64,000 bases of DNA from Salinimicrobium sp963739625 (GTDB lineage Bacteria > Bacteroidota > Bacteroidia > Flavobacteriales > Flavobacteriaceae): NCBI GenBank assembly GCA_963739625.1, contig CAVUAU010000015.1, positions 1-64,000 on the forward strand, given 5' to 3'. The notes beneath the pieces were generated by a model that was not told the origin of the DNA, made no database searches, and saw nothing but the letters and a program-made list of their open reading frames with translations. Of this stretch, positions 1 to 8,874 are shown piece by piece. Position numbers and translations under genes: made by a program. Within the stretch, counting starts at the first letter, position 1; each line of letters opens with the position of its first letter.

Positions 1-963
1 AGAGAGAAACTGGAACAGATCGAGGGGATTGACGTTTTCTCGGCAGTGATCGAAGAAAGGGTGTTCCTGGATTTCAAAGACAAGAATAAAACCGCTTATA
101 TCAAAGGGGTTGATGAAAATTTCCTGAGGGTGAACAAGCTGGATAGTGCCGTGGTTTTTGGTGCCTGGTTTGCCCCGCGGGAGGCACAGGTGGTCATTGG
201 CAACAACATATCAAGAGAACTCTCACTGGGAGTTTTTGATTATTCAGAATTATTGGAGATCCTGGTGCCCCGTCCCGGTACCGGACAAATTCTTGATCCT
301 ACCGATGCTTTTAATTCTGAAGAGGCTATAGTTTCGGGCATTTACAGCATCAATGAAGAACAGGATGATAAATTTGTTTACGCGCCCATAGATTATGCGC
401 GTTACCTGCTCGAAATGGGCGCGAACGAAGTTTCGGCGCTAGAAATAAGACTTACAGAGGGAGCAGATGCCACGGCAGTTTCAGAAGAGATTAGAAATGC
501 ATTTGACGAGCCGGTGGAGATTCGTGACCGGGCGCAGCTTAATGAGGCGCTCTATAAAATGCTGAATACAGAAAATCTCGCTGTTTACCTCATTTTTACG
601 CTTGTACTTATCATCGCCCTTTTCAACGTGGTGGGCTCCATCATCATGGTCATCCTGGACAAAAGGGAAAATATTAGAACCCTGCACAGCCTGGGTGCCA
701 CGCCTGTACAAATACGGAACATCTTCTTCGCACAGGGTGTCTTTATGAGCCTGATGGGCGGTGCAATAGGTCTTGGATTTGCTGTTTTTGTTGTCTACCT
801 GCAGCTGGAATACAGCCTGGTGATGATCACTCCTACTCTGCCCTACCCGGTTACCATCACCTGGAAAAATATCCTGCTGGTTATCGTCACCATTGCTGCC
901 CTTGGAATGATCGCCTCATATATTGCCGCCAGCCGAAGCAAGAAAGCTTTAAACGCTTCTTAA
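1..963 (+). CDS. ABC transporter permease, FtsX/LolC-E type (5' end outside window)
   Basis: The reading frame is open from base 1, so the start codon lies upstream of the window; the visible part is about 320 residues. It begins in the periplasmic MacB-like domain (about residues 1-185) and ends in the FtsX permease domain with three membrane segments, at roughly 'YLIFTLVLIIALFNVVGSII', 'FFAQGVFMSLMGGAIGLGFA' and 'ILLVIVTIAALGMIASYIAA'. Between the first two lies the cytoplasmic loop 'DKRENIRTLHSLGATPVQI', the coupling region typical of LolC/LolE and MacB permeases. By family, such permeases extract lipoproteins from the inner membrane or export peptides; the partner ATPase is not in view. 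LolC/E-type is my preferred reading; another MacB-like exporter is possible. Confidence 0.85.
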   Translation, partial: REKLEQIEGIDVFSAVIEERVFLDFKDKNKTAYIKGVDENFLRVNKLDSAVVFGAWFAPREAQVVIGNNISRELSLGVFDYSELLEILVPRPGTGQILDPTDAFNSEEAIVSGIYSINEEQDDKFVYAPIDYARYLLEMGANEVSALEIRLTEGADATAVSEEIRNAFDEPVEIRDRAQLNEALYKMLNTENLAVYLIFTLVLIIALFNVVGSIIMVILDKRENIRTLHSLGATPVQIRNIFFAQGVFMSLMGGAIGLGFAVFVVYLQLEYSLVMITPTLPYPVTITWKNILLVIVTIAALGMIASYIAASRSKKALNAS

Positions 964-993
964 GCTTTCAATTCGAGCTTATTTTTCTGTTTT

Positions 994-1026
994 TTTACGT
1001 GTACTTTTAGTATATTTATACGTAAA
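994..1026. promoter_or_regulatory. Inverted repeat, candidate operator/promoter of the toxin-antitoxin pair
   Basis: TTTACGTGTA (994-1003) and TATACGTAAA (1017-1026) are inverted copies matching at 9 of 10 positions, separated by 13 bases. Inside lies TATATTTA, one base from the Bacteroidota -7 box TAnnTTTG. The element sits 8-10 bases before the antitoxin start, where an RHH antitoxin would bind to repress its own operon. The operator role is inferred from position and symmetry. Confidence 0.5.
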
Positions 1027-1036
1027 ATTTTGTGTG

Positions 1037-1282
1037 ATGGACAAAAAACTCACCTTGAGCTTGAACAGGAATATTATTGAATCTGCAAAACATTACGCTA
1101 AAGTCAATAATATCAGCTTATCAAAGTTAATAGAATCCTACCTCGCTTCTCTAACTCATAAAGAAGATAAAGAAATTGAAATTACGCCGTTGGTAAAAAA
1201 TCTGAGCGGAGTAATTCTAATGGAGGATGATTTTGACGCAAAAGAAGAGTATAGTCAATATTTGATAGAGAAATATAAATGA
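1037..1282 (+). CDS. RHH-type antitoxin (DUF6364-like)
   Basis: An 81-residue protein with a short beta strand (KKLTLSLNRNIIESAKHYAK) followed by helices around NISLSKLIESYLASL, the ribbon-helix-helix pattern of DUF6364/VapB-like antitoxins. The acidic C-terminal half (DDFDAKEEYSQYLIEKYK) would be the toxin-neutralising tail. Its stop overlaps the start of the downstream PIN toxin gene by 4 bases (ATGA), the classical coupled arrangement. An adjacent GTG at 1034 would add one residue; ATG is preferred. The palindrome just upstream suggests autoregulation. The locus reads visibly more AT-rich than its neighbours, compatible with lateral acquisition. Confidence 0.8.
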   Translation: MDKKLTLSLNRNIIESAKHYAKVNNISLSKLIESYLASLTHKEDKEIEITPLVKNLSGVILMEDDFDAKEEYSQYLIEKYK

Positions 1283-1695
1283 AAAAAATATTGATCGACA
1301 CGAATATCATCATAGATCTTCTCGCAAAAAGAAAGCTGTTTTATGAGGATGCGGCTAAACTTTTTTCAAAAGCGGATAGAAAACAACTTAAATTGGCAAT
1401 TTCAGCTTTGTCTTTCGCCAACACCAATTATATCCTTTCTAAACTCACTTCGGCAAAAGAAGCCAGGGAAATCCTCAGAAAATTCAAAGTACTGGTAGAA
1501 GTCTTAAGCCTCGATGACAAAATAACAGAACTTGCTTTAAGTGATGAAAGCTTTTCTGACTTTGAGGATGGGTTGCAGTACTACTCCGCAATTGAGAATG
1601 AAGTTGATATTATAATCACCAGAAACAAAAAAGACTTCAAAAATTCAAAATTGCCAGTACTTACGGCTAAAGAATATTTGGCGAGAGAATTCTAA
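1279..1695 (+). CDS. PIN-domain toxin, VapC-like ribonuclease
   Basis: A 138-residue PIN protein. 'ILIDTNIIIDLLAKR' near the N-terminus carries the first catalytic Asp (D7). Acidic residues in 'DESFSDFEDGLQYYSA' and the 'DIIITRNKKDF' strand supply the remaining metal-binding positions of the fold. By family, VapC toxins are Mg-dependent endoribonucleases that cut tRNA or rRNA when the antitoxin is degraded; the target cannot be read from sequence. Length and gene order (antitoxin first, 4-base overlap) fit a type II system. The gene's last four bases overlap the end of the convergent dusB gene. Confidence 0.82.
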   Translation: MKKILIDTNIIIDLLAKRKLFYEDAAKLFSKADRKQLKLAISALSFANTNYILSKLTSAKEAREILRKFKVLVEVLSLDDKITELALSDESFSDFEDGLQYYSAIENEVDIIITRNKKDFKNSKLPVLTAKEYLAREF

Positions 1696-2684
1696 ACAAA
1701 CTGGTACCCGGCGAACTCCTTTTCCACCTCATCAAAAGCCGCGAAAACATCGGCTGCATCATCGCTGGTCACCATCTTTTGCCGGTATTCCTTGAAGTGC
1801 GGAATTCCCTTAAAGTAATTGGTATAATGCCTGCGGGTCTCAAAAACGCCTAATTTTTCGCCTTTCCAGTCAATGGCCATTTGCAGGTGCCTTCGGGCGG
1901 CATCAAGCCTTTCTTCCATGGTTGGTGGCGCAAGATGTTCTCCTGTTTTGAAGTAATGCTTCACCTCTTTAAAGAACCAGGGATAACCAATGCTGGCACG
2001 GCCAATCATAGCGCCATCCAAACCGAATTTATCACGCATTTCCATGGCTTTTTCAGGAGAATCCACGTCTCCGTTCCCAAAGACCGGGATTTGCATGCGG
2101 GAGTTGTTCTTCACCTCGGCAATAGGTGCCCAGTTCGCTTCCCCTTTGTACATCTGCACCCGCGTCCTTCCGTGGATGGAGATGGCGGCTGCGCCAACGT
2201 CCTGCAACCTTTCGGCTACCTCGACGATCTTAATGGAATCATTATCCCAACCCAATCGCGTCTTCACGGTCACCGGAAGATTAGTGTGCTTCACCATGGC
2301 CTCGGTAAGGGAAACCATCAACGGAATGTCTTTCAAAATTCCCGCTCCTGCCCCCTTGGAAACCACTTTTTTGACAGGGCAACCGAAGTTGATGTCGATA
2401 ATATCAGGATTGGATTTTTCCACGATTTCGACCGACTGCAGCATAGATTCGAGGTTGGCTCCAAAGATCTGGATGCCCACAGGGCGTTCTTTCTCGTAAA
2501 TATCGAGCTTCATCACACTCTTTGCCGCATCGCGAATGAGACCTTCAGAAGAGATGAACTCGGTATACACCACATCTGCGCCCTGCTCTTTGCACAGCGC
2601 GCGAAACGGCGGATCACTCACATCTTCCATTGGTGCAAGCAACAACGGAAATTCTCCTACATCTATGTTTCCAATCTTAGCCAA
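1692..2684 (-). CDS. dusB: tRNA-dihydrouridine synthase DusB
   Basis: An FMN enzyme that reduces uridine to dihydrouridine in tRNA. The TIM barrel starts with 'FPLLLAPMEDVSDPPFRALC' and continues with 'QIFGANLESMLQSVEIVE', 'DINFGCPVKKVVSKGAGAG' (containing the catalytic Cys), 'VKTRLGWD', 'ISIHGRTRVQMYKGEANW' and 'IPVFGNGDVDSPEKAMEM', all typical of DusB. No ATG stands at the conserved N-terminus; I chose a TTG at 2684, giving M-A-K-I-G-N-I-D, which matches the usual Bacteroidota start. An in-frame ATG at 2747 would add 21 residues that do not resemble the family. About 330 residues, normal length. Convergent with the toxin gene, with no space for a terminator. Confidence 0.93.
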   Translation of the reverse strand: MAKIGNIDVGEFPLLLAPMEDVSDPPFRALCKEQGADVVYTEFISSEGLIRDAAKSVMKLDIYEKERPVGIQIFGANLESMLQSVEIVEKSNPDIIDINFGCPVKKVVSKGAGAGILKDIPLMVSLTEAMVKHTNLPVTVKTRLGWDNDSIKIVEVAERLQDVGAAAISIHGRTRVQMYKGEANWAPIAEVKNNSRMQIPVFGNGDVDSPEKAMEMRDKFGLDGAMIGRASIGYPWFFKEVKHYFKTGEHLAPPTMEERLDAARRHLQMAIDWKGEKLGVFETRRHYTNYFKGIPHFKEYRQKMVTSDDAADVFAAFDEVEKEFAGYQFV

Positions 2685-3318
2685 ATCAAGTGTTTTTAGG
2701 GCTGCAAAAATAAGAAAATCTTTTGAGTGTAAAGAGCTTATTATCAACGTATAACTTCTTGGGTAAGAGAAGAGAAAATAGAAAATAGAAAAAAGACCTT
2801 CAAAAATGTGATTCTAAAACTCCTTTTTTAATGTTTATGCGAAGCTGACTCTCCCAACTACTTTTTCCGCCACCCTTTAGGGCCGGGGCAAGCGGAAAAA
2901 GATTCGTCACGCTTTAGGGCCGGGGAAAATGGAAAAAGCCGCAAAGATTTACCACAAGAACATTCGTGCATCAGTGGCTTTTTTAGAAATGAGAGCAAAG
3001 AGCATAGAGAAAAGACTTCTTTAAAATGTCATTTTTGACACACCCTAACCTAGAATTTTGAATCAAGAATGTTTTCACACTAAGCTCACAAAGGAAAAAT
3101 CAAGAACACGAAGAAACTTTCGAAAGAAAAAATATCATCGACCAGGCGACCTATTAATCGCGCGCCTAGCTAAACACGATACTACAAATATTCACCTTGG
3201 AATTTGGTGCTTGGAATTTGGTGCTTTTTAGAACTTCCTGCCACTAAATTTAGACGAATTTACTGCAAACTGAAAACTGAACACTGACCACTGAACACTG
3301 AGCACTGAGCACTGCCAA
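2685..3318. other. Non-coding repeat-rich gap between dusB and the receptor gene
   Basis: No convincing gene here. The stretch contains: a module 'GAGAAAA...AAGACCTTCAAAAATG' (about 2768-2810) repeated with variations at 3001-3040; the hairpin repeat described separately; a doubled TTGGAATTTGGTGC word (about 3197-3225), whose reverse complement recurs near 16060; and a degenerate ACACTGA/GCACTGA tandem run at about 3267-3314. All are decayed-looking interspersed repeats. Confidence 0.7.
2862..2900. repeat. TTTTTCCGC...GCGGAAAAA hairpin repeat, isolated copy
   Basis: Nine-base inverted arms (TTTTTCCGC and GCGGAAAAA) enclose a GC-rich loop containing CCCTTTAGGGCCGGGG. The same element occurs four more times at 16304-16794. 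A degenerate partner (GCTTTAGGGCCGGGGAAAATGG) follows at about 2911-2936. It is not at the end of a gene in a position that would suggest a simple terminator. Confidence 0.75.
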
Positions 3319-5790
3319 CTACAACCTCTCCCTCTCCTCTGCCTTCACCTCGCGTTGATTGTCTTCGAGCCTGAAGTTTCCGAAGTTATATTTAAAGCCC
3401 AACCTCACATAACGGGTTTCGGGTTTTGGATAGTAGCCGTTATCCTGGTTAAGATAATCTGAACGCAACCAGGTGTTGGTTTCATCCAAAACGTCTTCAA
3501 GATTCAGCGTCAATTCGGCACGGTTGTTCCAAAGGGTTTTCCTCAAACCTACAGACAAAGTGGTCATGGGTTCAAGATTGTAGGAACCCGAGATCCAGTC
3601 AGAGATATAGGTAAGGGTAAGCTCTCCCGAGAAAGTGCCGTCTTTAGAGATAATAAGGCTGTTGTACCAGCTGGCCAGCACGCCGTTTGCCTCATTGGTC
3701 ACCTCGGCATTATTGCTTTCTACGGCAAGAAAACTAATGTCCTCGTGAAAAAAGGAAACATAGGCATAGGTATACCACCAGTTGGTCAAGGACCTGCCGT
3801 GGGTAATATCCAATCCATAAGATTTACTCTCAAAAACATTAGCCTCCACCCGCCGGGTAGTAAGCAACTCATTGTCCTGAAAACTTAGAGTTGCAGGCAC
3901 ATCGCCGTTATCTCTGTAGTAAAGGTCGAAGAAATAGGCATTTTTGAGACTGTAGTTCAGGTTAAAGTTATTGCTGATGGAAGCCCTGAGATTCGGATTT
4001 CCGGAATTGTAGTCATACTCGTTAAGGAAATATCTAAACGGGTTAAGGCTTTGGTACTTTGGCCGCTGTATCCTGCGGCTGTAATCAAAGGTCATGCTGT
4101 GATTTGGCGAAAAAGAGTGCTGCAGGTAAAAAGTAGGGAAAAGCTCAAAATATTCCCGGTTATCTATCTGCTCCATTGATCGGGATTCTCCGGTTCTGTC
4201 TGTATATTCTCCACGCAGGCCTGCTTTTATGCTCCAGCTCTCCCAGTCTTTGGCAAGGCTCACATAACCGGCAAAAATATTCTCGTCATACAGGAAGTTA
4301 TCACTCAGCGCCTGATTGTACTGCTCCTGCCCTCCTTCAACATCATAATAATCTATCCCGCTTTCAGAATTTATTGAAGAAGCCTTCACCCCCGCTTCAA
4401 AACTGGTGCTGCCAAGGGGCGTGAGATAATCCAGCTGCCCCGTGTAAATATCTACTTTTTGAAGGGAATTTGTGAAAAAGCGGTTCTCATCTGTGAACAA
4501 GTCCTCTTCCGAAAAATTCCTGGTGTTCACCTCCTGCGAACGGTCCTGGTCATATCTTGTATAATGCCCTTTTAAAGAGATCTGCGCGCCCGGTTTCTTC
4601 ATCAGGTGTTTGTACTCAGCATCCACAGCAACGGTGCTTAATTCTTCTTCCAGGCTGCTATTCGTGGTAAAATGATCTGGGGTAGAGGGCAGCTCATCCT
4701 GAATGTCTGTAAAAACCGAATTTTTGAAAGTCTTGTCCGGCGACCACATCCCTACAGACGAAAAGCTCAAAGTGTTGTTTTTGTCCAGCTCATAATCCAG
4801 AATAATATTCGCGTTGTGAGCATTGGAACGGGTAGTACGATCGAAGTCTGTTCTCCAGCGGGAAAAAACATTTCCCTCATCATTTATAAAATTGATGTAG
4901 CTGTCGTCATCTTTGAATTCCTTACGCGGCGAAAAGCTGTAGTTCGCAAAGAGATTAAGTTTATTGTTCTTATAATAATGGCTGGTTCCAAGATTGTATT
5001 TTGGGTAGATGGCCTGGGTATACGCGCCATTGATGCTGCCTTTGTAGCCGGGAACAAGCGTCTTTGAGGTCACAATGTTCAAAATAGCGCCACCCTCTGC
5101 GTCATATCGTGCAGGTGGTGTGGTGATCACTTCAACAGACTCAATATTTTCTGCGGAATAATTCTGAAGCAGCGTTTGTAGTTCTGAAGCAGACAGCTGC
5201 ACTTTCCTGTCGTTGATATAAACCTGCACGCCCTGGTTGCGCACCATGAGGCTGTTGTTGCTTACTACCACTCCCGGAGTCTTCTTCAAAATTTCCCATG
5301 AGTCTCCGCTGGACAATGTGGAATTTGCCACTCTAAACACCAGCCGGTCCACTTCTCTCTTTACCGAAGGCGTTTTATAGTTGATCGACACCTCATCGAG
5401 GGCGGCCGTAGATTCCTTCAGCATAACAGGCTGTAAAACCTCATTTTTGGAGACCTTTATTTTCCGCAGCGCATCTTCAAATCCCACAAAACTTACCTTG
5501 AGCAGGTAATCTTTTGGTTCAATGTTCTGAAACTTATAAACCCCTTCTTCCGTAGAAACCGCACCCTTGTAGACACTGGTGGAATCTTTGGCGTTCAGCA
5601 GAACGACATTAGCAAACGCCACCGGATTTTGATTCTTGTCTATAATAGCTCCTTCCACAGAAAATTGTGCCGGAGCCACCGGGTCCTGGTTTTTCTCCTT
5701 GACCGTACCTTCAACAGAACGTTGGGCAAAACTTGAAATTGTGGTAAGAAAAAGCAGTAAGAAAAGCGGGGGGAAATTTCTTTTAAACAT
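3319..5790 (-). CDS. Outer-membrane beta-barrel receptor with N-terminal carboxypeptidase-regulatory-like domain
   Basis: 823 residues. Signal peptide (FLLLFLTTISSFAQ, cleavage near residue 23), then a CarboxypepD_reg-like Ig fold (about 44-125), a plug-like domain with 'VNNSLMVRNQGVQVYINDRK' and 'IESVEVITTPPARYDAEGG' (about 130-235), and a C-terminal barrel of alternating strands. This is the OMP_b-brl family of TonB-dependent-receptor relatives in Bacteroidota. The ligand is unknown; the adjoining peptidoglycan-salvage genes make a cell-wall fragment or sugar conceivable, but this gene has its own promoter. Oddity: residues 25-43 and 44-62 are a near tandem duplication (SVEGTVKEKNQDPVA / SVEGAIIDKNQNPVA). 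Confidence 0.85.
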   Translation of the reverse strand: MFKRNFPPLFLLLFLTTISSFAQRSVEGTVKEKNQDPVAPAQFSVEGAIIDKNQNPVAFANVVLLNAKDSTSVYKGAVSTEEGVYKFQNIEPKDYLLKVSFVGFEDALRKIKVSKNEVLQPVMLKESTAALDEVSINYKTPSVKREVDRLVFRVANSTLSSGDSWEILKKTPGVVVSNNSLMVRNQGVQVYINDRKVQLSASELQTLLQNYSAENIESVEVITTPPARYDAEGGAILNIVTSKTLVPGYKGSINGAYTQAIYPKYNLGTSHYYKNNKLNLFANYSFSPRKEFKDDDSYINFINDEGNVFSRWRTDFDRTTRSNAHNANIILDYELDKNNTLSFSSVGMWSPDKTFKNSVFTDIQDELPSTPDHFTTNSSLEEELSTVAVDAEYKHLMKKPGAQISLKGHYTRYDQDRSQEVNTRNFSEEDLFTDENRFFTNSLQKVDIYTGQLDYLTPLGSTSFEAGVKASSINSESGIDYYDVEGGQEQYNQALSDNFLYDENIFAGYVSLAKDWESWSIKAGLRGEYTDRTGESRSMEQIDNREYFELFPTFYLQHSFSPNHSMTFDYSRRIQRPKYQSLNPFRYFLNEYDYNSGNPNLRASISNNFNLNYSLKNAYFFDLYYRDNGDVPATLSFQDNELLTTRRVEANVFESKSYGLDITHGRSLTNWWYTYAYVSFFHEDISFLAVESNNAEVTNEANGVLASWYNSLIISKDGTFSGELTLTYISDWISGSYNLEPMTTLSVGLRKTLWNNRAELTLNLEDVLDETNTWLRSDYLNQDNGYYPKPETRYVRLGFKYNFGNFRLEDNQREVKAEERERL

Positions 5791-5834
5791 GTAATGCTGG
5801 TTGGTTAGTGGCTGATAATGCGAACAAAATCAAA

Positions 5835-5864
5835 CAAATATAGTATTTCTCAAAATAACTCAAA
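5835..5864 (-). promoter_or_regulatory. Bacteroidota-type promoter (TTTG-N18-TATATTTG)
   Basis: On the minus strand TTTG (5864-5861) and TATATTTG (5842-5835) are 18 bases apart, a good match to the Bacteroidota -33/-7 consensus TTTG-N17-23-TAnnTTTG. It lies about 45 bases upstream of the receptor start codon, so this gene can be transcribed separately from the salvage genes before it. Confidence 0.6.
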
Positions 5865-5895
5865 ATTTATTGAATGTTTCGCAAAAGGGCTATGA

Positions 5896-8853
5896 TTAAT
5901 CTGCTGCTCCTGCTGCTATGGCATCATACAGCACCTGCTGTACCTGGGTTCTCGTGTTAAGATCATACAAGCGGTGATTGTCACGGCTGGGAGAAACCCG
6001 GTTAGAAAGAAAGATGTACAAAAGGCCATTTTCGGGGTCCATCCACACCATGGTGCCCGTAAAACCGGTGTGGCCAAAGCTGCTTTTTGACGCGTCTTTG
6101 GCGGTATTGCTGCTCACGCCCTTATATACCAAAGCCGGCTTATCAAAGCCAAGCGCGCGACGGTTGTTGTTTTCGGGAAATTGTACCCGGGTGAACTCCT
6201 GCAGCGTCTCCTCCTTTATATACCTCTTGCCTCCATATTCGCCGCCGTTAAGGAACATCTGCATCAGTTTTGCAAGATCATTGGCATTAGAGAATAATCC
6301 TGCATGCCCCGAGATTCCGCCAAGCATGATAGCGCCCTCGTCATGCACAGTGCCGTTGATCTCCTGGTGCCTGAACAAAAAATCGTTCTCTGTGGGAACG
6401 ATCTTATTGTTTTTAAATTTTTCTGAAGGATTAAAAGTAAGCGTAGTCGCCCCCAGCGGATCATAAAAATTCTCTTGCAGGTAAGCGGCAAAATTTTCAC
6501 CTGTGATATTTTTGATCACTTCTGGCGCGAGAATAAAAAAGAAGTCGGAATACACGTACTCCTTCTCCTCCAAAAGCGGCGATTTCCTTATGGCTTTCCT
6601 TATTTTCCTGGGGTAATTTCTGTGCAGGTACATCTCGTCTGTGATCTTGATGGGATAACGCGCCGAAGAATCCTTTTTGATCGTCCACCACCTGTAGCTG
6701 CCGTTCTTGCGCAGCGTATTCTTCCAGAACGGGATCCACGCTTGAAAGCGCGCCTGGTGCGCCAGGATATCGCGATAGGGAATGTCTTTTTTGTTCGATC
6801 TCTTGAACTTCGGAAGATGATCTGCCAAAGTCTGGTCCAGTTCGAACTTGCCCTCGTCATGCAGCTTCATGAGCGCCGGCATGACCGAAGCTATTTTGGT
6901 AACCGAAGCCAGGTCATAGAGATCGGTCTTTTCTACGGGAATAGTGTCCCAATATACCTGCTCGCCGTAAGCCTTGTAAAAAACCACTTTTTGGTCCTTT
7001 GCCACCAGCACCTGTCCGCCAGGGGTGGCTTTCATGTCAATCGCCTGCCACATCAACGAATCAATGCCTTTTTCAAGCACTTCAGAATTCATGCCCACGG
7101 CTTCGGGCGTAGTATAGCTCAGCCTAATGCCGCCATCCAGTTGCAGCCCCTCGCCTGCCCTGAATTTCTCTCCCACGCTCACCGGCAGTTTTCCGTTTGC
7201 GCCTATACCTCCAAAAATGAGTTCTGCAGCCATTTTTTCTGAAAGCTCAGAATCCTGATAAGTAAGGATCAAAGCCGGGACATTTTCGATGTTGTCGATC
7301 TTGTCCAGCACATAAGGATTCTTGAAAAAGCTGATGATCGTATTCTCTTTTGCTGAAAGCTGGCTGATGAGATCAACAACTTCGGAAGAAAAATTGAGGT
7401 TGTTCCGCGGATATTTGCTTTGGTCATGAACTCCCGCAATAACCAGGTTATATTCCTGAAGTTCTTCTTTAACCTCAGCTATTTCTGAAGAATCCGCGTC
7501 CACAGGCAGCCTGAAATGTTTCACTTTTGTATAAAGCGACAGCGTTTTTTGGAATTCGGTTTTTTCTTCTGCCCCAATAGATACCGAAGCAATTCTCAGC
7601 TTTTCAAGACCTTTTAAAGGCAGCAGATCTTTGTTATTTTTGAGCACGGTAAGCGAAGCGGCAACCAGATCTTCATTCAGTTGTTTGGCTTTGGCAGAAT
7701 TCAGGTCCTTCAAAATGTGCTTTTTTGAAACCGGTTTATAAGTATTCAGCCCTACCCACTGCTTTACCGCCAGCAATTTCCTCACTTTCTGGTCGAGGTC
7801 GGCTTCAGAAATTATCCCTTCAAAAATGGCTTTTTTGACCTCCTCTATAGTTCTTGGCACATCTTCGGTAAACTCCAGCAGATCGTTCCCGGCAACCAGA
7901 GCGTCTTTGTCTACCACGCCCGGCAAATGCCCCATGGTGACACCTTTCATGTTCATGGCATCGGTGACGATAAGGCCCTGAAAATTCAGTTTTTCCTTCA
8001 GTAGATCTGTAATGATTGCCCTTGAAAGCGTGGAAGGTACGCCCGTAGAATCCAGCGCCGGAATATTCAGATGCGCGACCATCACGCCGCCTACTCCGGC
8101 TTCGATCATCTTTTTGAAAGGGTACAGCTCCAGCGAATCCAGCCTTTCCGCAGAATGGTTGATCTGCGGCAGGGCCAGGTGGGAATCTGTTCCTGTATCT
8201 CCGTGCCCGGGAAAATGTTTTGCAGTGGTAAGGATCTTTTGATCCTGCATGCCCTTCATGTATGCTATCGCTTTTTGAGCAACATTTTCCTTGTCTTCCC
8301 CAAAACTGCGGAAGTTGATCACGGGATTCGCCGGATTATTGTTCACATCTACCACAGGCGCGAAATTCACGTGCAGGCCGCTTCTTTTCACCTGCCGGCC
8401 CACTTCCACTCCCATTTTGTACAGCAAATCATCATCCTGAACAGCTCCCAAAGCCATTTGAAAAGGAAAACTAATCGTGTTATCAAGTCGCATTCCCAGA
8501 CCCCATTCGGCATCAATGGCTCCTAAAAGTGGCACTTTTGAGGCCTCCTGATATTCGTTCATCAATTCCACCTGAGATTCAGGATCGCCTTGAAAAAAGA
8601 TAAGTCCGCCAATTTTTTGTTCCTCGATTAGCTTCAGGATCTCCTCTTTGTGTTTTTCACCTTTGTTGGAATAAGCCGCGACCATGATGAGCTGCCCGAT
8701 CTTCTCTTCCAGCGTGAGCTTGTTCATAAGGGAATCCACCCAGGCGCTGTTGCGGTACTGCAGGAATTCGGGTTGCGGCTGCAGTTCCTGCGCGCTTCCG
8801 AAGAAAGAAAAAAACAGCAGGCTCAAAAAGGGGAAAATAGAGAGGTGTTTCAT
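5896..8853 (-). CDS. NagZ-type GH3 beta-N-acetylglucosaminidase fused to a beta-lactamase-fold serine hydrolase
   Basis: 985 residues with a signal peptide (FPFLSLLFFSFFGSAQ). The N-terminal GH3 domain has the NagZ signature 'KHFPGHGDTGTDSH' at 212-225 (Asp223/His225 acid-base dyad) and the nucleophile Asp298 in 'IVTDAMNMKG'. A GH3 C-terminal domain follows (about 385-585). From about residue 600 comes a class-C beta-lactamase/esterase-like domain with SxxK (Ser650-V-T-Lys653), 'YVYSDFFF' as the YxN-equivalent, and 'GHTGFTGT' as the KTG-equivalent. NagZ removes GlcNAc from muropeptides. In Bacillus subtilis the separate proteins NagZ and AmlB are encoded next to murQ; here both activities appear in one exported polypeptide beside murQ. 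What the hydrolase domain cleaves is unknown. 21 bases after the NlpC gene, so probably co-transcribed. Confidence 0.9.
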   Translation of the reverse strand: MKHLSIFPFLSLLFFSFFGSAQELQPQPEFLQYRNSAWVDSLMNKLTLEEKIGQLIMVAAYSNKGEKHKEEILKLIEEQKIGGLIFFQGDPESQVELMNEYQEASKVPLLGAIDAEWGLGMRLDNTISFPFQMALGAVQDDDLLYKMGVEVGRQVKRSGLHVNFAPVVDVNNNPANPVINFRSFGEDKENVAQKAIAYMKGMQDQKILTTAKHFPGHGDTGTDSHLALPQINHSAERLDSLELYPFKKMIEAGVGGVMVAHLNIPALDSTGVPSTLSRAIITDLLKEKLNFQGLIVTDAMNMKGVTMGHLPGVVDKDALVAGNDLLEFTEDVPRTIEEVKKAIFEGIISEADLDQKVRKLLAVKQWVGLNTYKPVSKKHILKDLNSAKAKQLNEDLVAASLTVLKNNKDLLPLKGLEKLRIASVSIGAEEKTEFQKTLSLYTKVKHFRLPVDADSSEIAEVKEELQEYNLVIAGVHDQSKYPRNNLNFSSEVVDLISQLSAKENTIISFFKNPYVLDKIDNIENVPALILTYQDSELSEKMAAELIFGGIGANGKLPVSVGEKFRAGEGLQLDGGIRLSYTTPEAVGMNSEVLEKGIDSLMWQAIDMKATPGGQVLVAKDQKVVFYKAYGEQVYWDTIPVEKTDLYDLASVTKIASVMPALMKLHDEGKFELDQTLADHLPKFKRSNKKDIPYRDILAHQARFQAWIPFWKNTLRKNGSYRWWTIKKDSSARYPIKITDEMYLHRNYPRKIRKAIRKSPLLEEKEYVYSDFFFILAPEVIKNITGENFAAYLQENFYDPLGATTLTFNPSEKFKNNKIVPTENDFLFRHQEINGTVHDEGAIMLGGISGHAGLFSNANDLAKLMQMFLNGGEYGGKRYIKEETLQEFTRVQFPENNNRRALGFDKPALVYKGVSSNTAKDASKSSFGHTGFTGTMVWMDPENGLLYIFLSNRVSPSRDNHRLYDLNTRTQVQQVLYDAIAAGAAD

Positions 8854-8874
8854 CAGGAGAAAAGAGGCTAAAAA

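Noticed and set aside
1881..2699. 272-codon plus-strand frame over dusB
   Set aside because: Mirror of the dusB coding frame; no recognisable motif, and dusB is complete on the other strand.
6475..7242. 255-codon plus-strand frame inside the NagZ-fusion gene
   Set aside because: Antisense to a well-conserved protein with intact motifs; its translation shows no family features and codon use is unnatural.
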